Positions 1 through 9,083 are shown, numbered from the stretch's first letter. The stretch is DNA of 64,000 bases from Segetibacter koreensis DSM 18137 (GCF_000374045.1 NZ_KB893348.1:295846-359845); one strand, 5' to 3'. A program made the numbers and translations. The notes: a model not told the origin generated them from the sequence alone.

Positions 1-447
1 AAAGAAAAAAGTAAAAAAGTGGAAGAAAGTAAGAAAGAAGATACAGCAGGAAAAGCACCGGTGACAGACAATCAACAAACTGCAGTCAATAATGAACAAC
101 CTGAAAGTACCAAAGTAAAGCCTGAGATCACATTTGATGATTTTGCAAAAATTGATTTAAAGGTTGGAACTATTCTGAGCGCTGAAAAAGTGCAGAAAGC
201 CGACAAACTTTTGAAGCTGCAGATTGATTTGGGATTTGAAACAAGAACTATTGTTTCAGGAATTGCCTTGCATTTTCAACCGGAAGAAATTGTTGGAAAG
301 CAAGTAACTATTGTGGCAAATTTAGCCCCAAGAAAAATGAGGGGAATTGAAAGTAACGGAATGATACTAATGGCCGAAGACACGGCAGGAAAGTTACATT
401 TTATAAATCCGGAGCAGAAAATAGATGAAGGCAGCGGAGTAAGCTAA
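1..447 (+). CDS. metG: Methionyl-tRNA synthetase, C-terminal part (partial, 5' end outside window)
   Basis: The reading frame is open from base 1 to the TAA at 445-447, so only the last 148 codons are present and the true start lies to the left. A charged, low-complexity linker (Lys/Glu/Thr/Gln-rich, about 35 residues) is followed by a complete tRNA-binding OB-fold of the Trbp111/EMAP-II type. Its landmarks are [11 protein letters not shown], the [13 protein letters not shown] stretch, RTIVSGIA and [19 protein letters not shown]. In Bacteroidota this domain is the C-terminal dimerisation and tRNA-binding part of MetG, which charges tRNA-Met in the cytoplasm. A free-standing tRNA-binding protein is less likely, because the frame continues upstream through a linker. 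A hairpin terminator follows at 609-649. Confidence 0.9.
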   Translation, partial: KEKSKKVEESKKEDTAGKAPVTDNQQTAVNNEQPESTKVKPEITFDDFAKIDLKVGTILSAEKVQKADKLLKLQIDLGFETRTIVSGIALHFQPEEIVGKQVTIVANLAPRKMRGIESNGMILMAEDTAGKLHFINPEQKIDEGSGVS

Positions 448-608
448 TTCTAATATTATTTTTGTCAGTTCTTTTTATTGAGCATCTAATTTGAATAAGA
501 CTGGGTAAATACAGGCAAATTACCTGTGGCTAAACGTACATAGAATTATAGAACAATCGGTAAAGGAAATACGGAAAGTTATTTTCAGGATACAGAATAC
601 TAATGATA

Positions 609-655
609 AATTTAAGAGAGGCAACTACTTAAATTACCTCTCTTAAATTATTTTT
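609..655. terminator. Bidirectional hairpin terminator between metG and the dehydrogenase small subunit
   Basis: A 13-bp perfect inverted repeat (arms 609-621 and 637-649, loop of 15 nt) is followed on the plus strand by an AT/T-rich run. It lies between the convergent metG and minus-strand small subunit gene and could end transcription from both sides. Confidence 0.7.
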
Positions 656-656
656 G

Positions 657-1325
657 TTACACCTTATTAAAACTTACACATTCCTTCAATTCTTTTTCGG
701 TATAGCTCAAACCATATTGTTTTAAAACATCATCGGGTACGCCATTCCATTGATTAGGTCGGTTACCCATGTATCCTACATCTTTCACACCTATTTCTGA
801 AGTATAAAACCCACTTGAGGTGAGGTTGCGCATCAGGCTAAAGAAAGCTGCTCCTTGTTTCAATTCTGGTTTTACTTTTTTAGGATAAGCGATCTGATCT
901 ACCAGGGCAATCTTTTGCTTGTCATCACATTCCCTGAAGGTTTTTCCATAATTATTCAAACAATACATGTCCATCCAGCGCAGTCCTCCGCGCATGGGTG
1001 TTTGGTGTTCAGTCTTTTCATGTACTATAAACTCTATAAAATCGGGCACTTTCGCATCAGTTGCGCTGCCGCTGATATTGTCTTTTGGAATAATTATATC
1101 TGCAAGAATGGCAATGGTCGCCATCTCGTGATCAGTAAAAAATTTGGGTTCTGCAGTTAACTCTTTGTAATGTGCATTTTCCTCTGCCATCCGTTCGGGA
1201 CCGGTAAAGGGTTGCACTGTAGTATTTTCCGTAACTTTTTTATCGCTATTCTTACATGCTTCTATCAATACACCTGACGATGCGGTACCTAACAATAAGG
1301 CTTTTATCGATTGCCGTCTGTCCAT
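657..1325 (-). CDS. Gluconate 2-dehydrogenase subunit 3 family protein (Tat-type lipoprotein)
   Basis: A 222-residue protein of the Gluconate_2-dh3 family (PF13618). This is the small subunit that pairs with membrane- or periplasm-associated GMC flavoprotein dehydrogenases. The N-terminus has a twin arginine (DRRQSIKALLLG), a hydrophobic stretch and a lipobox ending at Cys24 (VLIEAC), so Tat export followed by lipid anchoring is likely. The core FFTDHEMATIAILADIIIP is typical of the family. It lies 79 bp downstream of the GMC large subunit on the same strand and should be co-transcribed with it. In characterised relatives the small subunit carries the large one through the Tat pathway; that role here is inferred. 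The sugar or alcohol substrate cannot be told from sequence. Confidence 0.88.
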   Translation of the reverse strand: MDRRQSIKALLLGTASSGVLIEACKNSDKKVTENTTVQPFTGPERMAEENAHYKELTAEPKFFTDHEMATIAILADIIIPKDNISGSATDAKVPDFIEFIVHEKTEHQTPMRGGLRWMDMYCLNNYGKTFRECDDKQKIALVDQIAYPKKVKPELKQGAAFFSLMRNLTSSGFYTSEIGVKDVGYMGNRPNQWNGVPDDVLKQYGLSYTEKELKECVSFNKV

Positions 1326-1404
1326 AATTTTTGATTTTTAAATTGCTATTAGCTTTCTATAGAACAAAAAGCTAAATACAGAATTAAAGTGAATACAATA
1401 AAAG

Positions 1405-3144
1405 TTAGATATTTTGCTTTTTCAATTGGTCAACGATATATTCGCTGGTACGCATTGACAAAGCAAGAATTGTCCACGTTATGTTTTTATCACCTTGTGA
1501 TACGAACATTCCCCCATCTACATTAAATAAATTTTTGCAGTCGTGCGCCTGCGCCCATTTATTGAGTGGGGCACGTTTTGGATCATTTCCCATACGTACG
1601 GTACCGGCTTCGTGAATGATATTTCCAGGAGCATGAAGACCATAATTGTTTTCAGGACCGTCATCTCCGCCCCATGTAATAACAGCGCCCATTGAATGAA
1701 GAATCTCAGCAAAAGTTTCTTTCATGTGCTTAGCCTGTTTTATTTCATAGTCAGTATAAGTGGTGTGAAAGCGTAAAACAGGTATGCCATATTTATCGAC
1801 AACGTTGGGATCAATTTCGCAATAACTATCTTCTCGTGCAATAGCTTCACCGCGGCCGGCCATTCCTACGTGGGCTCCGAAGAAATAACGATAATCTTCT
1901 TTTAAGGATGCTCCGTAACCGCCTGCTTCTTTTTGCTGACCTTTAATTTTATAAGTGCCATTCAGGTTTTCGATGCCCCAGTTAAAACCATAAAGCGGCA
2001 TTCCAAAACCTCCGCCATATTCAATATGATAACCACGGGGAAAATCCAATTTTTTATTATCCAGCCACCATGGCGTATAAACGTGCATACCGCCAACGCC
2101 ATCTTCATTATAACGTTTGCGATCAAACAGCTCAGGAATGATACCACCCATATCTGCACCTGTAGAATCATGCAGGTATTTACCTACAACATTACTTGAA
2201 TTGCCTATGCCATTAGGATGTCTTTGTGATTTTGAGTTTAACATCAATCTTGCTGATTCGCATGCACTGGCAGCAAGAATAACTGTACGGCCACTTACCT
2301 GGTATTCCTGCATATCCTCTTTATTGATGTAAGATACGCCTGTTGCCAATCCTTCCCGGTCGGTTAATACTTCACGTGCCATTGCATTTGTAACCAAATC
2401 GACATTACCGGTTTTAATTGCCGGAATAACCAATGCAGAGGAAGATGAAAAGTCAGCATAAACCTTACAGCTTCTGCCACATTGTGCGCAATAAAAACAT
2501 TCGCCACGCTCGTTATTTATCTTTTTTGTAAGAATGGATAAGCGCGATGGAATAACAGGAATACCAATTCCTGTTGCCGCCTTCTTTATAAACAATTCAT
2601 GTAATCTTGGTTTAGGAGGAGGAAGGAAAATTCCGTCTGGATCATCTACCCGACCTTCATTTGTTCCGAACACACCAAGCAACCTGTCAATTTTATCGTA
2701 GTAAGGTTTTACATCATCGTAACTGATAGGCCAATCATCACCCAGGCCATCGATGCTTTTATGTTTAAAATCTTTTGGTCCAAATCTCAATGAAATTCTA
2801 CCCCAGTGATTGGTTCGTCCACCCACCATTCTTGCTCGCCACCATTCCCACTTAGTTCCTTCTGCCTGCGTATAAGGTTCGCCATCTACTTCCCAACCCC
2901 AGTAACAACCATCAAAGTCGCCAAACGGACGAAATTTTGTACTTGCTCCTCTTCGCGGTGATTCCCACGGATTTTTCAATTGCGCTGAATTTACAGCAGG
3001 ATCAAAATTAGGCCCTGCTTCTATTAAGCATACTTTTAAACCGGCCTTAGCTAAAACATAGGCAGCCATGCCCCCACCTGCACCTGAACCAACAATGACG
3101 GCATCATACTTCTTGGGCTGCTTTTTAATCTGAAGATCTCCCAT
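1405..3144 (-). CDS. GMC family FAD-dependent oxidoreductase (large subunit)
   Basis: This 579-residue flavoprotein begins with a Rossmann ADP-binding motif GSGAGG at residues 19-24, followed by an acidic strand end (LIEAG). The C-terminal GMC domain carries the family's catalytic pair, His511 in HEAGTVRMG and Asn554 in GDKNITWTI. A Cys-x2-Cys-x2-Cys-x3-Cys cluster at residues 216-226 (CFYCAQCGRSC) resembles the iron-sulfur site of FAD-dependent glucose dehydrogenases that pass electrons to a cytochrome. There is no signal peptide, so export must depend on the Tat-signal small subunit encoded just downstream. The likely role is periplasmic oxidation of a sugar or glycoside (glucose, gluconate or glucoside-3-dehydrogenase type). 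No cytochrome c acceptor gene is seen in the window. Confidence 0.92.
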   Translation of the reverse strand: MGDLQIKKQPKKYDAVIVGSGAGGGMAAYVLAKAGLKVCLIEAGPNFDPAVNSAQLKNPWESPRRGASTKFRPFGDFDGCYWGWEVDGEPYTQAEGTKWEWWRARMVGGRTNHWGRISLRFGPKDFKHKSIDGLGDDWPISYDDVKPYYDKIDRLLGVFGTNEGRVDDPDGIFLPPPKPRLHELFIKKAATGIGIPVIPSRLSILTKKINNERGECFYCAQCGRSCKVYADFSSSSALVIPAIKTGNVDLVTNAMAREVLTDREGLATGVSYINKEDMQEYQVSGRTVILAASACESARLMLNSKSQRHPNGIGNSSNVVGKYLHDSTGADMGGIIPELFDRKRYNEDGVGGMHVYTPWWLDNKKLDFPRGYHIEYGGGFGMPLYGFNWGIENLNGTYKIKGQQKEAGGYGASLKEDYRYFFGAHVGMAGRGEAIAREDSYCEIDPNVVDKYGIPVLRFHTTYTDYEIKQAKHMKETFAEILHSMGAVITWGGDDGPENNYGLHAPGNIIHEAGTVRMGNDPKRAPLNKWAQAHDCKNLFNVDGGMFVSQGDKNITWTILALSMRTSEYIVDQLKKQNI

Positions 3145-3307
3145 ATCGCGTTAAAAATTTTGAAGATTGGTTAGAATGTTTGAAAGTATGAACATTCATA
3201 ACACGAAAGAAATATTTTTTTATTCGCTAAAAGTAGTCACTTATTAAATACAATAATTGAAGCAAATATTTATGCGATATTTGTTTGCTAACTTTTAACC
3301 ATTGCTT

Positions 3308-4318
3308 ATGCCCACATGTAAACTTTTACTTTCGTTTTCATTATACGTTATTTCATTATCTGTTTCGGCTCAAACTACTGAAAGTACTTATGCAGAAAAG
3401 CTAGGATATCCTAAAAACGCCAAAGTATTGATTTTGCATGTAGATGATGCCGGCATGTCTTTCGATTCAAACGAAGGAGCCATTAATGCAATGACAAAAG
3501 GCGTTGCTAACTCATGTAGTGTAATGATGCCTTGTCCATGGGTTCCCGCTTTTGTTCATTACTTAAAGCAACATCCTCAAACAGATGCAGGCCTTCATCT
3601 TACCCTTACATCCGAATGGAGCGAATACAGGTGGGCACCCCTTTCGGGAAAAGCGGCAGTACCCGGGCTGGTAGATCCGGAAGGTGATATGTGGCGATCA
3701 GTGGAAGATGTAGTAAAGCACGCAAGTGCAGATGAAGTTGAAAAAGAAATAAGAGCACAAATTGACCGGGCGCAAAGCATGGGTTTTCAGCCAACACATT
3801 TTGATACTCACATGGGAACTTTACTTGCAACGCCAGCTTTTACCGAGCGGTATATTAAGCTCGGAATTGAAATGCATATTCCGGTAATGGTGCCAGTCGG
3901 TCACAACACTTTAATAAAAGAGGAAATGAATTTGCCCGAAGCTCAACTGCAACAAATGCGACAAATAGGTAAAATGCTTTGGAATGCAGGATTACCGGTT
4001 TTAGATGATCTTGATAATGAAAGTTACGATTGGAAAATTCCTGCCGAAATTGTAAACGATGATAAGAAACTACAGGCTTTTAAAACAGGAAAATATATAG
4101 AGGCAATAAAATCTTTAAAACCGGGCATTACAATGATGATTATGCACTGCACGGCCACGTCAGAAATTTTTAAGCAGATATCAGGTAGCGGCCCTACCAG
4201 AAAAGGAGATATGCTGGCAATGATGGATCCATTATTGAAAAAAACGCTGCAAAAAGAAGGAATTATATTAGCAACATGGAGAGAATTAAAAGAAAGGAGG
4301 GTTAAAGCAAAATCATAA
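3308..4318 (+). CDS. YdjC/ChbG-family carbohydrate deacetylase, secreted
   Basis: About 336 residues. An ATG at 3308 is preferred over an in-frame TTG at 3302, because it gives a compact signal peptide (LLLSFSLYVISLSVSA) with likely cleavage before Gln. The YdjC fold is marked by the metal-binding Asp pair in ILHVDDAGM (Asp46-Asp47), DAGLHLTLTSEW and the His-bearing THFDTHMGTL. Known members remove acetyl groups from N-acetylated sugars such as diacetylchitobiose; an exported version points to work on oligosaccharides in the periplasm. It is divergent from the GMC operon with a shared 160-bp upstream region, so a link with sugar oxidation is possible. The substrate is unknown. Confidence 0.85.
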   Translation: MPTCKLLLSFSLYVISLSVSAQTTESTYAEKLGYPKNAKVLILHVDDAGMSFDSNEGAINAMTKGVANSCSVMMPCPWVPAFVHYLKQHPQTDAGLHLTLTSEWSEYRWAPLSGKAAVPGLVDPEGDMWRSVEDVVKHASADEVEKEIRAQIDRAQSMGFQPTHFDTHMGTLLATPAFTERYIKLGIEMHIPVMVPVGHNTLIKEEMNLPEAQLQQMRQIGKMLWNAGLPVLDDLDNESYDWKIPAEIVNDDKKLQAFKTGKYIEAIKSLKPGITMMIMHCTATSEIFKQISGSGPTRKGDMLAMMDPLLKKTLQKEGIILATWRELKERRVKAKS

Positions 4319-4512
4319 TTAAACATTGAATAGCAAGAATACATTTTTAAAACTCATTACAACTCAATAAAGTTTGTAGTGCGAATAATTATAGTACTCT
4401 CTTTACTTTGAATTCTTATTATCCTTACTTCAAACTAAAACGTTCATTCTTTTAAGTAACATAACCACCTAACTTTTATTTAGCTTTATAGTAATATAAT
4501 CAATCCCTTTTC

Positions 4513-6921
4513 ATGAAAAGAACGATTAAAAAAGTTGCTGTATTAGGAAGCGGTGTCATGGGAAGCCGCATAGCTTGTCATTTTGCAGGAGTAGGTTTAC
4601 AGGTTTTGCTGCTTGATATTGCTCCGAAAGAATTGAATGCAGCCGAACAGGCCAAAGGTTTAGCTCTTGATAATACGAATGTAAAAAACAGGATAGTAAA
4701 TGATGCTTTGGCTGCTGCCGTAAAAAGTAATCCTTCGCCGGTATATACAAAAGATGCCATTAAACGCATTACTACCGGCAATTTTACAGACAATATGAAA
4801 GATATCTCCAGTTGTGATTGGGTGATTGAGGTTGTGTTGGAAAGACTTGATATAAAGCAAGCTGTTTTTGATGAAGTAGAAATGTATCGAAAGCCGGGAA
4901 CATTAATTACAAGCAACACTTCAGGCATTCCCATTCATTTAATGGCTGAAGGCAGAAGTGATGATTTTAAAAAGCATTTTTGCGGAACACATTTTTTTAA
5001 TCCACCACGGTATCTGCGCCTGCTTGAGATTATTCCTACAATTTATACTGACAAAGAAGTCACTGATTTTTTAATGCATTATGGAGATGTGTTTTTAGGA
5101 AAAACTACCGTGCTCGCTAAAGATACACCTGCGTTTATTGCAAACCGAATTGGTGTCTTTAGTATCATGTCCATTTTTAAATTAATGGATAAAATGGAAT
5201 TGTCTATTGATGAAGTGGATGCATTAACAGGACCCATTATCGGACGACCAAAATCTGCTACTTTCCGTACCGCTGATGTAGTAGGAGTTGATACGTTGGT
5301 TAAGGTGGCTACAGGCATTGCAGAAAACTGCAAAAATGATGAAGCTCGTAATACTTTTACAATTTCTTCATGGTTGAAAAAGATTACCGAAAACAATTGG
5401 TTAGGTGATAAAACAGGACAGGGTTTTTTTAAAAAAATGCCTGCACGCAACGAAAAAGGAGAAAAAGATATATATGTCTTGAATATTGCAACAATGGAGT
5501 ATGAGCCGAGACAAAAGCCAAAGTTTGCAAGCGTTGAAGCGGCGAAATCTGTGGAAGATTTAAAGACACGAATAAAAATGCTCTCAGCAGCACAGGATAA
5601 AGCAGGCGAATTTTACAGGCACTTCCATTATAATCTGTTCAGCTACATTTCTCGCCGTGTACCCGAAATAAGCGATGAGCTCTACCGGATAGATGATGCA
5701 ATGATGGACGGCTTCGGCTGGGAAATAGGCGCTTTTGAAACATGGGATTTGCTGGGGGTAGCAAAAACGGTTGAAGCCATGAAAGCTGCAGGTTATCAAC
5801 CAGCGGCATGGGTTGATGAAATGCTTGCAACGGGTCTTCAGACTTTTTATAAAGTTGCAAATGGCAAGAGGCAGTACTATGATGTTGCAGCGAAAACATA
5901 TAGACTGGTTCCGGGCAGCGAGTCCTTTATTATTTTAAATAATTATAGTGATAAAGTTGTTTGGAAAAACAGCGTATGCACAGTGTATGATATTGGTAAT
6001 GATGTGGCGTCACTGGAATGGAAAACGAAAATGAATACAATTGGAGGAGAAGTTCTCGAAGGAATAAATAAAGGAATTTCGCTGGCTGAAGAAAAATTTA
6101 AAGGCCTGGTGGTGGCTAATGATGGACAAAATTTTAGTGCAGGGGCTAACGTAGGAATGGTATTCATGATGGCGGTAGAGCAGGAATATGAGGAACTGGA
6201 TCTAGCTATAAGAATGTTTCAAAAGACAATTATGCGTTTAAGATATTCATCAATTCCGGTAGTGGTTGCTCCGCATGGATTAATACTTGGGGGTGGTTGC
6301 GAGATAAGCTTACACGCTGATAAATTGTGCCCATCCGCTGAGACATATATCGGGTTGGTTGAGTTAGGACTAGGACTAATTCCCGCCAGCGGCGGAACAA
6401 AAGAATTTATATTGCGTGCCGCAGACGAAATGCATGAGGATGAACCGGAAACAAATACCCTTAAAAGCCGCTTTTTTACTATTGCAACAGCAAAAGTTTC
6501 AACAAGTGCGCACGAAGGTTTTGAAATAGGAATATTCAGAAAAGGTACTGATGAAATAGTAATGAGCCAGGCAAGAAGGATCGCGGAAGCGAAGAAAAGT
6601 GTGATTGAATTGTATGACCAGGGATATGTAACACCCATCGAGCGAAAAGATATAAAAGTATTGGGACGCTCTGCTTTAGGAGCATTATATGCCTGCATTA
6701 ACGGAATGTGGAGAGCAAACTATGCAACGGACCACGACGCACTGGTTGCACGCAAACTTGCTTATGTTATGTGTGGAGGCGACTTAAGCGAACCAACTTT
6801 AGTAAGCGAACAATATTTACTAGACCTTGAGAGAGAGGTTTTTTTGAGCTTGTGCGGAGAGAGAAAAACTTTAGAAAGAATTGAAAGTGTATTAAAAGGA
6901 GGCAAGCCCATAAGAAATTGA
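4513..6921 (+). CDS. 3-hydroxyacyl-CoA dehydrogenase / enoyl-CoA hydratase fusion (FadN-like)
   Basis: An 802-residue bifunctional beta-oxidation enzyme with the FadN order of domains. An NAD-binding 3-hydroxyacyl-CoA dehydrogenase domain starts with GSGVMG at residues 12-17 and contains FCGTHFFNPPRYL, and a 3HCDH C-terminal domain follows. A crotonase (enoyl-CoA hydratase) domain occupies roughly residues 480-720, with the oxyanion-hole stretch NDGQNFSAGANV, LILGGGCEIS and the catalytic Glu region VELGLGLIPASGGT. The length matches FadN-type proteins (about 790). In many bacteria this gene is followed by a thiolase and an acyl-CoA dehydrogenase, but here neither is present; see the short remnant at 6923-6982. 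It acts in the cytoplasm on fatty acyl-CoA. Confidence 0.93.
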   Translation: MKRTIKKVAVLGSGVMGSRIACHFAGVGLQVLLLDIAPKELNAAEQAKGLALDNTNVKNRIVNDALAAAVKSNPSPVYTKDAIKRITTGNFTDNMKDISSCDWVIEVVLERLDIKQAVFDEVEMYRKPGTLITSNTSGIPIHLMAEGRSDDFKKHFCGTHFFNPPRYLRLLEIIPTIYTDKEVTDFLMHYGDVFLGKTTVLAKDTPAFIANRIGVFSIMSIFKLMDKMELSIDEVDALTGPIIGRPKSATFRTADVVGVDTLVKVATGIAENCKNDEARNTFTISSWLKKITENNWLGDKTGQGFFKKMPARNEKGEKDIYVLNIATMEYEPRQKPKFASVEAAKSVEDLKTRIKMLSAAQDKAGEFYRHFHYNLFSYISRRVPEISDELYRIDDAMMDGFGWEIGAFETWDLLGVAKTVEAMKAAGYQPAAWVDEMLATGLQTFYKVANGKRQYYDVAAKTYRLVPGSESFIILNNYSDKVVWKNSVCTVYDIGNDVASLEWKTKMNTIGGEVLEGINKGISLAEEKFKGLVVANDGQNFSAGANVGMVFMMAVEQEYEELDLAIRMFQKTIMRLRYSSIPVVVAPHGLILGGGCEISLHADKLCPSAETYIGLVELGLGLIPASGGTKEFILRAADEMHEDEPETNTLKSRFFTIATAKVSTSAHEGFEIGIFRKGTDEIVMSQARRIAEAKKSVIELYDQGYVTPIERKDIKVLGRSALGALYACINGMWRANYATDHDALVARKLAYVMCGGDLSEPTLVSEQYLLDLEREVFLSLCGERKTLERIESVLKGGKPIRN

Positions 6922-7216
6922 TATGGACACGCAGGAGACTACTGGAATTGCAGGTAAGACACCAAAAAGTTTCCTTTTTTAAGTAGCTGTAAAAAGAGTT
7001 TAAAGAATTTGTAAAGAGATTTTCCTTTATTATATCACTTTATTTCTTCTAAAATTACCTCCTCATAAGATGGAAAAAAGACCGGCTGTCGACCAGAAAC
7101 TATAACCCTGACAGTAGTGACGGAAAAATTACCGCAAGCGAGTTTTAGCAACGGATTAACCAGGGCAGGTTTTCCTGCCTTTAGTTTTTACATTAGCAGG
7201 AAAATCTGCAATAACC
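6922..7216. other. Intergenic region with short remnant frames and a hairpin terminator
   Basis: 295 bp between the FadN-like gene and the NTF2-like gene. It holds a 19-codon frame at 6923-6982 (MDTQETTGIAGKTPKSFLF) and a second coding-like stretch near 7053-7148, which reads NPDSSDGKITASEF in one frame and resembles an imperfect EF-hand loop. A GC-rich hairpin lies at 7164-7179. No complete gene is supported. Confidence 0.5.
7164..7189 (+). terminator. Rho-independent terminator
   Basis: A GC-rich 6-bp stem (GGCAGG at 7164-7169, CCTGCC at 7174-7179) with a TTTT loop is followed by TTTAGTTTTT. It lies about 240 bp downstream of the FadN-like gene and 27 bp before the next start codon, so it probably closes the upstream transcript. 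Confidence 0.6.
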
Positions 7217-7654
7217 ATGGAAGAACAAATAATTATAAAAACCATTACAAATATTTTTAATGGTTCTGACAAGCAGGATTGGGAACTGGTGCGTAACTCT
7301 TTTTATCATGAAGTTTTCCTTGACTATTTTTCTTTAAGCAAAAAACCAGGTGAAAAGGTAAAATCTGATGAAATTGTAAAAGGCTGGAGCGAATTTCTTC
7401 CAAAGTTTAGCTTCACACACCATGTGATAACAAATTTTGAAATAACGGTTGCAGGAGCTAATGCAGTTGCATTTTGCAAAGGGCACGCATTGCATCATTT
7501 ACCTGATGCTGAAGGAGGTGATACCTGGACTGTTATTGGAACTTATGACTTTAAACTGGTAAAAGTTTCAAATGAATGGAAAGTAAACAGTATGGTTTTC
7601 AACCTGCTGTATGAAGATGGAAATAAAAGTCTTCCTTCCATAGTGGCGCAATAA
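7217..7654 (+). CDS. NTF2-like / SnoaL-type small protein
   Basis: A 145-residue protein with the outline of the NTF2-like alpha+beta cone fold. It has N-terminal helices (IIIKTITNIFNGSDKQDW), a central segment rich in aromatic and histidine residues (FTHHVITNFEITVAG), and C-terminal strands (TWTVIGTYDFKLVKVSNEWKV) typical of the SnoaL-like group. There is no signal peptide, so it is probably cytoplasmic. Family members include isomerases, hydrolases and simple ligand-binding proteins, so no reaction can be assigned. It stands alone between a terminator-like hairpin and a convergent RNA methyltransferase gene whose end is only 13 bp away. Confidence 0.75.
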   Translation: MEEQIIIKTITNIFNGSDKQDWELVRNSFYHEVFLDYFSLSKKPGEKVKSDEIVKGWSEFLPKFSFTHHVITNFEITVAGANAVAFCKGHALHHLPDAEGGDTWTVIGTYDFKLVKVSNEWKVNSMVFNLLYEDGNKSLPSIVAQ

Positions 7655-7667
7655 CGAGGTGCAGTAT

Positions 7668-8852
7668 TTAAGCATTTTCAGTAGTTGAAGTTTTGTTTCG
7701 TGTACCTGCATATAAATCATATTCCAGTAAGCGGCAATCAATTTTACTGGTATAAAACTCAATTCTGCGACTTGCTTTCAGGCCGATTTTTTTTGCAAGT
7801 TCAAGATTGCCTGTAAAAATATAACCCGTATAACCCTTACACTTCTTTTTCATAAAGTCACCTATTCTTGCGTATGTTTCCTGCAATTCTGATTCTACAC
7901 CAAGGCGATCGCCGTATTCGGGGTTAAAAAATACAACTCCGGCTCTTCCTTCAGGTACTTCGGTTGTTTCGAAATCTCCTACAGAAAATCGTATATAATG
8001 TTCTACTCCTGCTGCTGCGGCATTAATTTTTGAGATATTTACCGCATCTGCACTTATATCTGATGCGATAACGAGCAATTCTTTTGCTTCGATTATTTGT
8101 TGAAAAAGAACTTGTCGCTCACTTTCATACATCCCTTTGTCGTAACCTACAAGATGCATAAAAGCATAATTATCGCGAAATAATCCGGGACGACGATTGG
8201 TAGCTAACAAAGCGGCTTCTATTGCGACTGTAGAAGAGCCACACATTGGATTTACAAAAGGAGATTTTTTATCCCACTTTGTCGCCATAATAGTAGCTGC
8301 CGCTAATGCTTCAAGCATAGGCGCCTTACCAGGAATTTTTCGATACCCGTGTTTCGCCAATGTTTCGCCTGATGTATCTATAAATATTTCAGCAATATTT
8401 TCTTTCCAATATAAATGAAAGACAGTTTTGTCAAGATTAGGACCTGAGTTAGGCCTGCTTCCTGTTATTTCGCGCATTCTGTCAACAATCCCATCTTTTA
8501 CTTTTACATTAGCAAACAAAGAAGTTTTAATATTTGGATTATCAACATTGCTTGTTATGGTAAAATATCCATCAGTAGGGATTAATTGTTCCCAATGTAT
8601 TTCAACTAATTCTTTATATAATTCATTAGGATTGGTGGCAGCAAACTTTTTTATAGAAAATAAAACCTGGCTTGCGCATCTTAAGTTGAGATTAAGCCGA
8701 ATACAATCTCTTAATGTTCCTTGTAGCTCTACACCTGTAGCAAATACTCTATCTGAATAAAATCCTAAGTCTGATACTTCCTGTTGCAAATAAGGAGATA
8801 GTCTTTTATTGCAGGTAATAATTATTCTGGAGGTGTTATTAAAAATTTGCAT
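7668..8852 (-). CDS. THUMP-domain class I SAM-dependent RNA methyltransferase
   Basis: A 394-residue protein with an N-terminal ferredoxin-like/THUMP region (about residues 10-160) and a C-terminal Rossmann methyltransferase (about 170-385) of the RlmL-N/YpsC/TrmN group (UPF0020). SAM motif I reads NPMCGSST (201-208), where the family usually has DPMCGSGT. The catalytic motif IV reads NPEYG (310-314) rather than NPPYG. The HGYRKIPGKAPMLEALAAA block is strongly conserved in the family. Members make N2-methylguanine in rRNA or tRNA, so this is probably a 23S rRNA or tRNA enzyme of the cytoplasm. The two motif changes leave the exact activity open. Its gene is convergent with the NTF2-like gene. 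Confidence 0.9.
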   Translation of the reverse strand: MQIFNNTSRIIITCNKRLSPYLQQEVSDLGFYSDRVFATGVELQGTLRDCIRLNLNLRCASQVLFSIKKFAATNPNELYKELVEIHWEQLIPTDGYFTITSNVDNPNIKTSLFANVKVKDGIVDRMREITGSRPNSGPNLDKTVFHLYWKENIAEIFIDTSGETLAKHGYRKIPGKAPMLEALAAATIMATKWDKKSPFVNPMCGSSTVAIEAALLATNRRPGLFRDNYAFMHLVGYDKGMYESERQVLFQQIIEAKELLVIASDISADAVNISKINAAAAGVEHYIRFSVGDFETTEVPEGRAGVVFFNPEYGDRLGVESELQETYARIGDFMKKKCKGYTGYIFTGNLELAKKIGLKASRRIEFYTSKIDCRLLEYDLYAGTRNKTSTTENA

Positions 8853-8955
8853 GCTTATGCAAACTTACTGGAAAGAGCGGAAATTGCTTATAACTGACGA
8901 TGTATTTGGAATGCGCTAGAAACAAAAGTATGACTAGCAAAGCTGCAATTGTTTT

Positions 8956-8996
8956 AAAGAAGGTTCAGGAATTAATACACTTCCTGAACCTTCTTT
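8956..8996. terminator. Long hairpin, probable terminator of the M16 peptidase operon
   Basis: A perfect 16-bp stem (8956-8971 with 8981-8996) and a 9-nt loop lie 88 bp past the stop codon of the inactive M16 gene on the minus strand. The minus-strand exit is not a clean T-run, so Rho-independent function is likely but not certain. The hairpin is also 104 bp upstream of the THUMP gene start. Confidence 0.6.
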
Positions 8997-9083
8997 CTAT
9001 TTATTGATTTTCTATCGTTCAATTTGTTAACGTCCTTTTCAGATGTATCCTTCGTTTTTTATTAATACATTCAATATAAGTTA

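Noticed and set aside
6219..6698. A 159-codon antisense frame across the crotonase domain
   Set aside because: It is a shadow of the FadN-like gene: its codons follow the other strand's bias and it has no recognisable product.
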